A model generated the notes under the pieces. That model was not told the DNA's origin. It was given only the letters and a program-made list of their open reading frames with translations, and searched no databases. From the NCBI RefSeq assembly GCF_947581735.1, contig NZ_CANPVT010000052.1, positions 62,001-126,000 on the forward strand: a stretch of DNA of 64,000 bases. Reading direction: 5' to 3'. Shown piece by piece: positions 55,891 through 64,000 of the stretch. Source of the stretch: Candidatus Palauibacter soopunensis. Its GTDB lineage: Bacteria; Gemmatimonadota; Gemmatimonadetes; Palauibacterales; Palauibacteraceae. Every line of letters begins with the position of its first letter. Positions within the stretch are counted from its first letter, which is position 1. The position numbers and the translations under genes are program-made.

Positions 55891-56741
55891 GCGAAGAGAA
55901 AGAGGAAGAGGAACGCGGCCGGGACCGCCCACAGAATGGAATCGAGCCGGTCCAGCACGCCCCCGTGCCCCGGGAGCAGGCCTGAAGAGTCCTTCACGCC
56001 GCACTCGCGCTTGAGGGCGGACTCCGCGAGATCGCCGACGACCGCAAACCCCGTCACGACCAGTCCGAAGGCCAGCGTGAACGCCAGGTCCAGTGACCAG
56101 ATCTCCGGAAGGAGGAATCTCGGATAGAGGACGGCGGTGGCGAGGCCCGCCAGCAGCGCGCACACGGCCCCCGCCACCGTCTTGTTGGGGCTCACGCGCG
56201 GCGCGAGCGGGCGTTTCCCGAGAGCTCGCCCGCCGACGTACGCCGCGGTGTCGGCAAGCCACGTGATGACGACCGGGAACAGGAAGAGAAGCGTGCCGGC
56301 CATCCGCCCGGCGTTCGCATCGCCATCGGCCTGCAGCAGGAGTCCGCCTTCGCGCAGGGGGAGGCTCAGCGCGAGCAGCCCCCCGATGTAGAAGACACCG
56401 AACGTCGTGCAGGCGGCGGCCCGGATCGGCCGCTCCGAGAGGTCGACCGTCGCGAGCGCGAGCGCGGGGAACGCGAGCATCAGGCCCGCCGCATAGAACC
56501 CGCCACCCTCGAGACCGCCCGCGAAGACCACGAACGGGAAGAGAAACGCGGCTACCGCTCCCGGCAGGGCGAGGACCCGCGTCCCGGTATCGCGCATCAT
56601 CGCCGCGAATTCCCGGTACCCGAGCGCGGCCGCCGCGCCCAGCCCGGTGACGAAGACCGCCCCACCGGCGTAGGTCACCAGCGCGCAGAGGGGGACGCCG
56701 ACACCCGCGACCGCGAGTCTCTTGCGGAGGTTCGGACTCAT
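55887..56741 (-). CDS. cdsA: Phosphatidate cytidylyltransferase
   Basis: 284 residues with seven to eight membrane helices. The conserved C-terminal block KRECGVKDSSGLLPGHGGVLDRLDS is the CdsA signature, preceded by WLADTAAYVGGRALGKRPLAPRVSPNKTVAG. It makes CDP-diacylglycerol from phosphatidate and CTP, the branch point for all phospholipids. It follows uppS by 16 bases. Confidence 0.95.
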   Translation of the reverse strand: MSPNLRKRLAVAGVGVPLCALVTYAGGAVFVTGLGAAAALGYREFAAMMRDTGTRVLALPGAVAAFLFPFVVFAGGLEGGGFYAAGLMLAFPALALATVDLSERPIRAAACTTFGVFYIGGLLALSLPLREGGLLLQADGDANAGRMAGTLLFLFPVVITWLADTAAYVGGRALGKRPLAPRVSPNKTVAGAVCALLAGLATAVLYPRFLLPEIWSLDLAFTLAFGLVVTGFAVVGDLAESALKRECGVKDSSGLLPGHGGVLDRLDSILWAVPAAFLFLFLFA

Positions 56742-56757
56742 GCCGGCCGCGGCCGCT

Positions 56758-57513
56758 TCACGTCTTCACCAACCCGAATCTCCGCTCCCGGCGCCGATAG
56801 TCGACGAGGGCCCCGAAAAGGTGCTCGCGGGTGAAGTCGGGCCACAGAACGTCCGTCACGAAGAGTTCCGCGTACGCGAGCTGCCAGAGGAGGAAGTTGG
56901 AGATGCGCTGCTCCCCCGATGTCCGGATCAGAAGGTCGGGGTCCGGCCAGTCCCCCGTCAGGAGTTCGGCCGCGAAGAGTTCGGCGTTGATCTCCTCCGG
57001 GGCCAGCTCGCCTTCCAGGCAGCGCTGTGCAAGCGCTCGCGCCACACCCGCGAGTTCCGCGCGCGATCCGTAGCTGATCGCCAGGTGCACTTCGAGAGCC
57101 GTCCCGCCCTCCGTCGACGCCTCCAGTTCCGAGATCGCCCGCCGGGCCTCCTCGGGAAGCCGCAGCCGGTCACCGAACACGGTGACCCGGATGCCGTGCC
57201 TGACCAGGGCTTCGCGCTGGCTCCTCACATACTCCTGGAGGAGCGTCATCAGCGCTTCCACCTCCGTCGAAGGCCGGAACCAGTTTTCATCCGAGAAGGC
57301 GTACAGGGTGAGGTGGGCCACGCCGGCCTCCACCGCGCCTTCGATGATCTCGCGCACCGCCGTCATGCCCGCACGGTGGCCCTCCCATCTCGGCAGGCTA
57401 CGCTGTCTCGCCCAGCGGCCGTTCCCGTCCATGATGACGGCGACATGGGTCGGCACTTCCCCCTGCCGCACGGCTTCCAGGGCCGCCGTCAGGCCGCTCT
57501 TCTCCCCGCTCAT
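56758..57513 (-). CDS. uppS: Undecaprenyl diphosphate synthase (cis-prenyltransferase)
   Basis: 251 residues from the ATG at 57513; a TTG three codons upstream is possible. HVAVIMDGNGRWARQRSLPRWEGHRAGM carries the catalytic Asp and the pyrophosphate-binding Arg residues. LTLYAFSDENWFRP and DPDLLIRTSGEQRISNFLLWQLAYAELFVTD complete the signature. It makes the C55 lipid carrier for cell-wall sugars. A perfect CCCCGC/GCGGGG hairpin (57528-57543) lies 14 bases before the start and might limit translation; no clear ribosome binding site is visible. Confidence 0.95.
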   Translation of the reverse strand: MSGEKSGLTAALEAVRQGEVPTHVAVIMDGNGRWARQRSLPRWEGHRAGMTAVREIIEGAVEAGVAHLTLYAFSDENWFRPSTEVEALMTLLQEYVRSQREALVRHGIRVTVFGDRLRLPEEARRAISELEASTEGGTALEVHLAISYGSRAELAGVARALAQRCLEGELAPEEINAELFAAELLTGDWPDPDLLIRTSGEQRISNFLLWQLAYAELFVTDVLWPDFTREHLFGALVDYRRRERRFGLVKT

Positions 57514-57562
57514 GCGGCCCAAGCTCGCCCCGCACGGGCGGGGGTGTCAAAAAAGGCCGCGA

Positions 57563-59050
57563 TCAGTCGATCCCCGCCCGGCCTCGCGCGACGCGCCGCA
57601 TGCGGGGCGCCCCGCCGAGGAAGGAGTAGGCCTCGTATCCCGCACGCTGCATGATCTCGGCCAGGTAGGCCGTTCGCACGCCCTCCGTGCAGCAGAGCAC
57701 GTAGGTCGTGTCGCGTTCGAGTTCGCCGAAATCCCGCTCGAGTTGCGGGAGGTCGCGGCGGGTCGCCCCCGGCCAGTGCCAGGCCTCGAACGCGTCGCGG
57801 GGGCGGGTGTCGAGGATGACCGCTCCGTCGGGCACCTCGGTCACGTACAGAGACGCCCCGACCATCGATTCCGGACGCAGGGCGCGCACATTGTGCACCG
57901 TCGCGCCAGCGACCGCTTCGCCCAGTTCCGCGAAGCCCACAGCCGACTCCTGCGCCTCGGCGGCCTCCGGCGACGACGCGGTGACCGGGCGCTGCGGCAC
58001 GAGGTCGCAGTACTCACGCACACGGGCGGACAGGTCGTACGTGCCGATCTCCCGCGCCCGGTCGAGAATCTCCTCCTTGTGGAACCCGAGCAGGGGTCGG
58101 AGCACCAGGAGCGAGGAGGCGTTTTCGATCGCGCGTAGATTGCGGAGCGTCTGAGAAGAGACCTGCCCCACCGACTCGCCCGTGACGATCGCCTCGGCAC
58201 CGATGCGTTCCCCGATCTTCGCGGCGGCCCGATACATCATCCGCTTGAGGACGACCTGCAGGTATGCGGGCTTGGCGCGGGCGCGCATGGCCTCCACGAC
58301 CGGGCCGAACTCGAGGACATGCAGCCGGGGCCGCGTTCCGTAGCTCCAGCGATCCGCCAGCACCTTCGTCACCTCCACCACCATCCGCTCGTAGGCGCTC
58401 CCGCCGAGATTGCAGAAGATGTAGTCGAGGCGAATCCCCCGGCGCAGCGCCATCCAGGCGGCTACGGCCGAATCGAAGCCGCCGGAGATGAGGGCGAGCG
58501 CATGTCCCTGCACTCCGAGCGGCAGGCCGGATGGTCCGCGGACCCTGTCCTCGTGAAAGAAGACCCTGTCATCCCGGACCTCGACGAACACGGTGACGTC
58601 CGGATCCCCGAGGTCCACGGTAGCGCCGGGGTTCAGGGCAGCCCCTAGACGCTGCTGGATATCGGAGGAGGAAAAGCCGTGCGAACCGGAGCGGCGCGCC
58701 CGCACCGCGTAGCTGCGGCCGTGCACGGACTCGGCGAAGAGGTCCGTGCCCGTGGCGACGATCGTGTCGAGGTCGGCCTCGCACTCGCCGGCCAGCAAGG
58801 AACAACTGGACACGCCGAAGGTGCGAAGGAGCGGATCGAGAAAGGCCGGGGTCGGACCCTGGATGTGGAAACGGCTCCAGCCGGGTTCGAGCACGACGTC
58901 GATCCCTTCGGCGTCGAACGCATCGCGCAAGTTGGTCGCGAGCCGGTTCTGGAAGCGCGACCGCGTCCGGCGCGCCTTGGTCGAGAGCTCGCCGGAGAAC
59001 CGTACGAGGGCCCGCACGGGCCCGGCTCCGAGTTCATGTTGCGCCGCCAT
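57563..59050 (-). CDS. thiI: tRNA 4-thiouridine synthase ThiI with C-terminal rhodanese domain
   Basis: 495 residues from the ATG at 59050. It has a ferredoxin-like plus THUMP region (1-165), a PP-loop adenylation domain with SGGFDS (189-194), the conserved Cys of REYCDLVPQRP and a rhodanese domain whose VLCCTEG holds the persulfide Cys. It installs 4-thiouridine at U8 of tRNA. The ATG is only six bases after the 3' end of tRNA-Met, leaving no room for a ribosome binding site; a GTG at codon 12 (59017) has GGAG eight bases upstream and fits the family N-terminus better. Confidence 0.94.
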   Translation of the reverse strand: MAAQHELGAGPVRALVRFSGELSTKARRTRSRFQNRLATNLRDAFDAEGIDVVLEPGWSRFHIQGPTPAFLDPLLRTFGVSSCSLLAGECEADLDTIVATGTDLFAESVHGRSYAVRARRSGSHGFSSSDIQQRLGAALNPGATVDLGDPDVTVFVEVRDDRVFFHEDRVRGPSGLPLGVQGHALALISGGFDSAVAAWMALRRGIRLDYIFCNLGGSAYERMVVEVTKVLADRWSYGTRPRLHVLEFGPVVEAMRARAKPAYLQVVLKRMMYRAAAKIGERIGAEAIVTGESVGQVSSQTLRNLRAIENASSLLVLRPLLGFHKEEILDRAREIGTYDLSARVREYCDLVPQRPVTASSPEAAEAQESAVGFAELGEAVAGATVHNVRALRPESMVGASLYVTEVPDGAVILDTRPRDAFEAWHWPGATRRDLPQLERDFGELERDTTYVLCCTEGVRTAYLAEIMQRAGYEAYSFLGGAPRMRRVARGRAGID

Positions 59051-59056
59051 AAAGAG

Positions 59057-59130
59057 TGGCAGGGGGGGGATTTGAACCCCCGACCCAGGGCTTATGAGTC
59101 CCTTGCTCTACCAGGCTGAGCTACCCTGCC
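59057..59130 (-). tRNA. tRNA-Met (anticodon CAT)
   Basis: Read on the minus strand: acceptor GGCAGGG pairs with CCCTGCC, D stem GCTC/GAGC, anticodon loop CTCATAA with CAT at 34-36, and T stem GGGGG/CCCCC with loop TTCAAAT. The discriminator is A and CCA is not encoded. U8 is present. A perfect first acceptor pair argues against initiator tRNA, so elongator Met is most likely, although tRNA-Ile2 (CAT modified to lysidine) is not excluded. The anticodon stem has one A-G mismatch at its base. Confidence 0.93.
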
Positions 59131-59147
59131 AGGCTTGTGGGTCCGCT

Positions 59148-59175
59148 ATCCTACACGTCGTGGCGCGCGGGGCAA
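59148..59175 (-). promoter_or_regulatory. Putative promoter of the tRNA-Met-thiI unit
   Basis: On the minus strand TTGCCC (59175-59170), 16 bases, then TAGGAT (59153-59148), 17 bases before the tRNA 5' end. Confidence 0.45.
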
Positions 59176-59203
59176 GCCGCCGGCCCCGGGAAAGCGTTGC
59201 GGC

Positions 59204-59547
59204 TCAGGGCGGAACGTTCGCTCGCGGGGGCGGCGCGGGAGGATCTGTTACGTCACCCAACTCGACGAACCGCACCAGGATCTCTCGGGGCCGGACGAAC
59301 CCGTACCGTTCCCGCGCGACGCGCTCGATCGCCCAGGGGTTCGACACGAGACTGTCGGCCCAGGCCTGGGTCCACTCGAGTTCATCCTTGCGTTCCGTCA
59401 GCTCCGCTCGCCTCGATTCGATCTCCCTCTCGAGTCGGATCAGGCCGGCCCTCGTGTATTCTCCGCCCACCATCCAGTAGTAACCCGCTCCGATGAGGGC
59501 AACGAACGTGATGGCTCGCGTGAGTCGACGGTTGGCCGCCTCCGCCA

Positions 59548-59548
<1 letters not shown>
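59204..59548 (-). CDS. ftsB: FtsB/DivIC-like septum formation initiator
   Basis: 114 residues whose ATG shares one base with the eno stop (TGATG). A short cytoplasmic part is followed by one membrane helix (AITFVALIGAGYYWMV) and a coiled coil (LIRLEREIESRRAELTERKDELEW), then NPWAIERVARERYGFVRPREILVRFVE, the family's conserved C-terminal block. It joins the divisome with FtsL and FtsQ. The eno-ftsB order is common in bacteria. A Pro-rich tail is present. Confidence 0.88.
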
Positions 59549-60978
<1,430 letters not shown>

Positions 60979-61710
60979 CTAATCGGACGCGCTGCCGCCC
61001 GATTCTCCCTGCGCGAGCATCGCCTCGATGGCGGCGCGGGTCTTGAGCATCAGCGTCTTCCGGTCGGGCGGCTCCGCTCCTTCCAGTCGAATCGGCGGCC
61101 CCAGCCGCACGGTGATCGGGCCGCGCCGCACCCGCTTCGCGCCGGGCGGATAGACATGCTGGCCGCCTTCGACCGCCGCCGGAACGAGGGACGCCCGCGT
61201 CTCCAGGGCCAGCGCGAAGGAACCTCGCCGGAAACGCCCCAGTCGGCCGTCCCGCGACCGGGTCCCCTCGGGGAACAGCACGAGAGTCAACTGCTCGGCC
61301 CGCATCCGGTCGCCTGCCTCCCGGAGCGTTTTCTTCGCGCTGCGGGGCCGGTCGCGGTCGATGAGCACGTGCCCCGCGGAACGCATCCCCACGGAGAGCA
61401 TCGGAATGTTCGCCAACTCCCGCTTCGCGATGAAGCGCACAGACGCGGGAAGGCCCGCGATGAGCGCCCAGATATCGAAGTACGACTGGTGGTTCGCGGC
61501 GATGATCTGAACCCCCGACGGGTGGAGGTGCTCGAGGCCGTGGACGGTGACGCGCACGCCCGCGGCCGAGAGCATGGAGCGAGCCCAGCCCCGGTTGGCC
61601 CGATCCATCCAGGCCCGACCGCCTCCGACGAGGGAAACGAACGCCGCCATGGCACCGAAGAAGATCGTTGCAAGCACGAGCGTGACGTAGAAGGTCGCCG
61701 TCCTGATCAA
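60979..61710 (-). CDS. plsC: 1-acylglycerol-3-phosphate O-acyltransferase
   Basis: 243 residues from a TTG overlapping the thiL stop (TTGA). One N-terminal membrane helix (FYVTLVLATIFFGAMAAFVSLV) precedes the acyltransferase core: NHQSYFD (NHX4D, catalytic His/Asp) and VLFPEGTRSRDG (acceptor site). It makes phosphatidate, the substrate of CdsA encoded further on. The first ATG-type alternatives fall inside the membrane helix, so TTG is the likely start. Confidence 0.93.
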   Translation of the reverse strand: MIRTATFYVTLVLATIFFGAMAAFVSLVGGGRAWMDRANRGWARSMLSAAGVRVTVHGLEHLHPSGVQIIAANHQSYFDIWALIAGLPASVRFIAKRELANIPMLSVGMRSAGHVLIDRDRPRSAKKTLREAGDRMRAEQLTLVLFPEGTRSRDGRLGRFRRGSFALALETRASLVPAAVEGGQHVYPPGAKRVRRGPITVRLGPPIRLEGAEPPDRKTLMLKTRAAIEAMLAQGESGGSASD

Positions 61711-62720
61711 TGCCCACCCTCGAAATGATCGAACCCCGTCGGAAGCGCCGGATTCAACCGCCCGCTCACGGTCAGCCCTTCCCCTTCCCGCGCGCTCCCG
61801 ACCCTTGTGAGCGGCAGATCGAACGCGACGGCAAATGCCCGCTCCGTCCCCTGCATGGCTCCGGGTGGGACGGCGAGGAGCAGTTCGTAATCCTCACCGC
61901 CGGCGAGGAGGAGACGTTCCCCGGCCGGCGCCTGACGAAAGCCGTCGAGAGCGGGGGCGGCCGGGAGGCGGTCCGCCTCGACTTCCAGAGCGACCCCGGA
62001 AGCCGCCGCGAGATGGCGCGCATCCCGGTTCACGCCGTCCGAGAGGTCGATCGCGGCGTGGATTCGGACCCGGTCCCGGAGCCACAGCATCTCGTCGATC
62101 CGGGGGCACGGTCGGTCGAAGGCCCGACGCGCCCGAGGGTCCGGTTCCAGTCCCCGCTCCAGATCGCGCACGGCGGCCGCAGCCGCGCCGAGTTCACCGG
62201 TCACCCACAGCTCGTCGCCCGGACGCGCTCCGCACCGCGTGATCGGTGCCGCCGCGTAGCCGAGGACGGTGACGTCGAGAAAGGCGGGACCCGGCGACGC
62301 GACCAGGTCGCCACCGAGGACTTCCGCGCCGACCCGCCCGGCGATCTCTCCCACGCCGCGTCCCAGTGCCGCGGCGATTTCGACATCCAGCTCGGGCGGT
62401 AGCGCCGCGACGACGGTGAGGCCGACGGGGGTCGCGGCCATGGCCGCGAGGTCGCTCAGCGCCGACGCGGCCGCACGGTATCCGATCGTTTCCCACGTCA
62501 TCCATTCGCGGCGAAAGTGGATCCCCTCCACGCTCGCGTCGCAGCTCACCACGACCTGCATGTCATCCGGAGGACGAAAGGCCGCGGCGTCATCCCCCAC
62601 CGGCAACGTGATGGCGACCGCCGGGTCCCTGCGGCCGGCGTTCGCGCCGGCCCCGTCCAGGAAGGCCCGAATGCGCGCGGTTTCGGGCCCCTCCGCAAGC
62701 GCCGGACCGGTGACGTTCAT
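61707..62720 (-). CDS. thiL: Thiamine-monophosphate kinase
   Basis: 337 residues. VGDDAAAF, CDASVEGIHFRREW, GLTVVAALPPEL, VLGGDLVASPG, AIDLSDGVNRDARHLA and LLAGGEDYELLLAV form the ATP- and metal-binding pattern of the PurM-like fold. It phosphorylates thiamine monophosphate to the active diphosphate. The ATG overlaps the nnr stop (ATGA). The thiL-nnr pairing is common. Confidence 0.95.
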   Translation of the reverse strand: MNVTGPALAEGPETARIRAFLDGAGANAGRRDPAVAITLPVGDDAAAFRPPDDMQVVVSCDASVEGIHFRREWMTWETIGYRAAASALSDLAAMAATPVGLTVVAALPPELDVEIAAALGRGVGEIAGRVGAEVLGGDLVASPGPAFLDVTVLGYAAAPITRCGARPGDELWVTGELGAAAAAVRDLERGLEPDPRARRAFDRPCPRIDEMLWLRDRVRIHAAIDLSDGVNRDARHLAAASGVALEVEADRLPAAPALDGFRQAPAGERLLLAGGEDYELLLAVPPGAMQGTERAFAVAFDLPLTRVGSAREGEGLTVSGRLNPALPTGFDHFEGGH

Positions 62721-64000
62721 CCGACCTGGTCTCCGGTCGCGGCCGCGGGCAACGCGGGGAGGGCGAGGTTGACCCCCGGCCAGGCTCCGGATCGCAACCT
62801 TGGCAGCGCACGGCGCGCCTCCGGCAGCGCATCCGGCACGTCCGCCGCGGATCCGCCGATCTCATCCACGCCGTGCACAATGGCGAGAGCCGTGAGCGTC
62901 AGGGCGGCCGACGCCGCGTCGGCGGGGCCGAGGCCGGACGCCAGGCAGGCACCGCAGACCCCGGTCAGCACGTCGCCCATGCCGCCGCTCGCGAACGCGG
63001 GACTCACGAGCGTGGTCGCGCGCAGCTCACCCCCGGGCCGCGCCACCCAGCTCGGTGCACCCTTGAGCAGCACGGTCGTCTGCGTCGCGTCGGCCAGCCG
63101 CCGGGCCGCGGCCGGGGCATCCTCGCGTACCTCGCGGACGGATGTTCCGAGCAACCGGGCCATCTCGCCCGGGTGCGGTGTCAGGAGGACGGGTCGGAGC
63201 GGAACCGGCGGACCGAGCGGCGCACCAGCCTCCGCCGCTGCCGCCGAGAGCACGTTCAGAGCGTCCGCATCGATGACCAGGGGGACGGACCCAGCCTCCA
63301 GCACGCCTTGCAGCAACGCTGCTCGCTCCGACCCCGTACCGAGACCCGGCCCGACCGCGACCGCGCGTGCCCAGCTCAGCGCCGCCTGCACCGCCTCGGA
63401 CTCGGACCAGTCCACGAATACGGCCTCCGGCACGCTGGTTTGCACGACCTTCCGGTTCTCCGGGGCACTCACGACGCGCACGATGCCGACCCCCGCCCGG
63501 ATCGCGGCACGGGCCGCCAGAACCACGGCGCCGGCCATACCCCGCTCGCCGCCGACGATCGCGAGATAGCCCGCGTCCCCCTTATGGCCGTCCGCGAGCC
63601 GCACCCCGAGCAGGCTGGCCACCCACGCCGCCGTCACGGCCCGGGCCGACGGCGGCGGCTCCGGCGGCGGAAAGCCGATTTCCACCGAAACCAGGTCGCC
63701 GATGCGTTCGCGAGCCGGGAAACTCAGCAAGCCCATCTTGGGCCACCCGAATGTGACGGTGAGGTCGGCCCGAATTGCGGCACCCGGCACGCGGCCCGTC
63801 GTAAAGTCCACGCCGCTGGGACCATCGGCGGAGACCACGGCGGCCCGGGACGCGTTCACGCGCTCGATGATCTCCGCCTGGAGCGGGCGGGGCGCCGTCG
63901 TCAGGCCGGTCCCCAGGATGCCGTCGATGACGACGTTCGCCGCGGCGAGTTCCCGATCCAGCGCTGCCGTCGGTTCGAGATTCAGATCCCACCCCGCGAG
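62717..64000 (-). CDS. nnr: Bifunctional NAD(P)H-hydrate epimerase/dehydratase, 5' end outside window
   Basis: At least 427 codons; the frame stays open to the window edge. The right-hand part is the end of the YjeF N-terminal epimerase domain (VVIDGILGTGL, VVSADGPSGVDFTTG). The rest is the ADP-dependent dehydratase: GDAGYLAIVGGERGMAGAVVLAARAAIRAGVGIV, AVGPGLG, IDADALN, LLTPHPGEMARLLG and ASGGMGDVLTGV with the catalytic Asp. It repairs hydrated NADH and NADPH. A GTG at 63859 is internal and not the real start. Confidence 0.94.
   Translation of the reverse strand, partial: LAGWDLNLEPTAALDRELAAANVVIDGILGTGLTTAPRPLQAEIIERVNASRAAVVSADGPSGVDFTTGRVPGAAIRADLTVTFGWPKMGLLSFPARERIGDLVSVEIGFPPPEPPPSARAVTAAWVASLLGVRLADGHKGDAGYLAIVGGERGMAGAVVLAARAAIRAGVGIVRVVSAPENRKVVQTSVPEAVFVDWSESEAVQAALSWARAVAVGPGLGTGSERAALLQGVLEAGSVPLVIDADALNVLSAAAAEAGAPLGPPVPLRPVLLTPHPGEMARLLGTSVREVREDAPAAARRLADATQTTVLLKGAPSWVARPGGELRATTLVSPAFASGGMGDVLTGVCGACLASGLGPADAASAALTLTALAIVHGVDEIGGSAADVPDALPEARRALPRLRSGAWPGVNLALPALPAAATGDQVG

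Noticed and set aside
57545-57563. T6 tract after thiI as an intrinsic terminator
   Set aside because: Only a 4-bp GATC self-complementary stem precedes it on the minus strand, too weak to call.

Overview
The window is a compact, strongly GC-rich bacterial chromosome segment made almost entirely of housekeeping genes. I see no rRNA, insertion sequence, phage gene, integrase or CRISPR array. It encodes a diderm: three lipoproteins with lipoboxes, a Mla-type lipid transporter, and MreBCD/RodA/PBP2. The gene content (DUF4175-like protein, OPT transporter, GlmU-like sugar nucleotidyltransferase, TIGR04283-like glycosyltransferase, bacilliredoxin) and the order fit Gemmatimonadota or a close relative. 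That placement is inference, not shown by any marker here.

Layout, left to right. 1-8.4 kb: a minus-strand run of rsmI, a large DUF4175-like protein, a TPR protein and the start of a secreted protein; then trxA, divergent from a methylmalonyl-CoA epimerase-like gene and a glycosyltransferase. 8.4-11.0 kb: clpB with a trailing lipoprotein gene. 11.0-16.2 kb, plus strand: OPT transporter, small lipoprotein, mlaE-mlaF-mlaD. 16.2-28.0 kb, minus strand: mreB-mreC-mreD-mrdA-rodA-accD-folC-bacilliredoxin-hisS-guaA-nif3. 28.1-42.1 kb, minus strand: the translation/RNA supercluster rimP-nusA-ylxQ-infB-ylxP-rbfA-truB-ribF, a secreted propeller protein, rpsO-pnp, an M16 peptidase and ald. 42.2-50.3 kb: murA-pgeF, a DUF948-like gene on plus, then a lipoprotein-serS-histidine kinase-UvrD group, with serS, kinase and helicase overlapping. 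50.5-53.6 kb, plus strand: mannose-1-phosphate guanylyltransferase, GlmU-like protein, MBL hydrolase. 53.6-64 kb, minus strand: nnr (cut by the window edge)-thiL-plsC, eno-ftsB, tRNA-Met-thiI, uppS-cdsA-dxr-rseP.

Genes are packed with extreme economy. Twenty-four neighbour pairs share a 4-base stop/start overlap (ATGA, GTGA or TTGA). At two further junctions, the gene after nusA and the one after pnp, the in-frame codon at the same place would be CTG, suggesting non-canonical starts by translational coupling.

The most interesting signal is upstream of rimP. A sigma70-like promoter (42111-42139) is followed by a 28-codon ORF whose codons run through an intrinsic terminator (hairpin 42028-42055 plus T tract), and rimP begins only 37 bases later with no room for another promoter. 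This looks like a translation-responsive attenuator controlling the rimP-nusA-infB operon. Also notable are a MurA with Asp in place of the catalytic Cys (predicted intrinsic fosfomycin resistance), and a thiI gene starting six bases after the end of a tRNA-Met.
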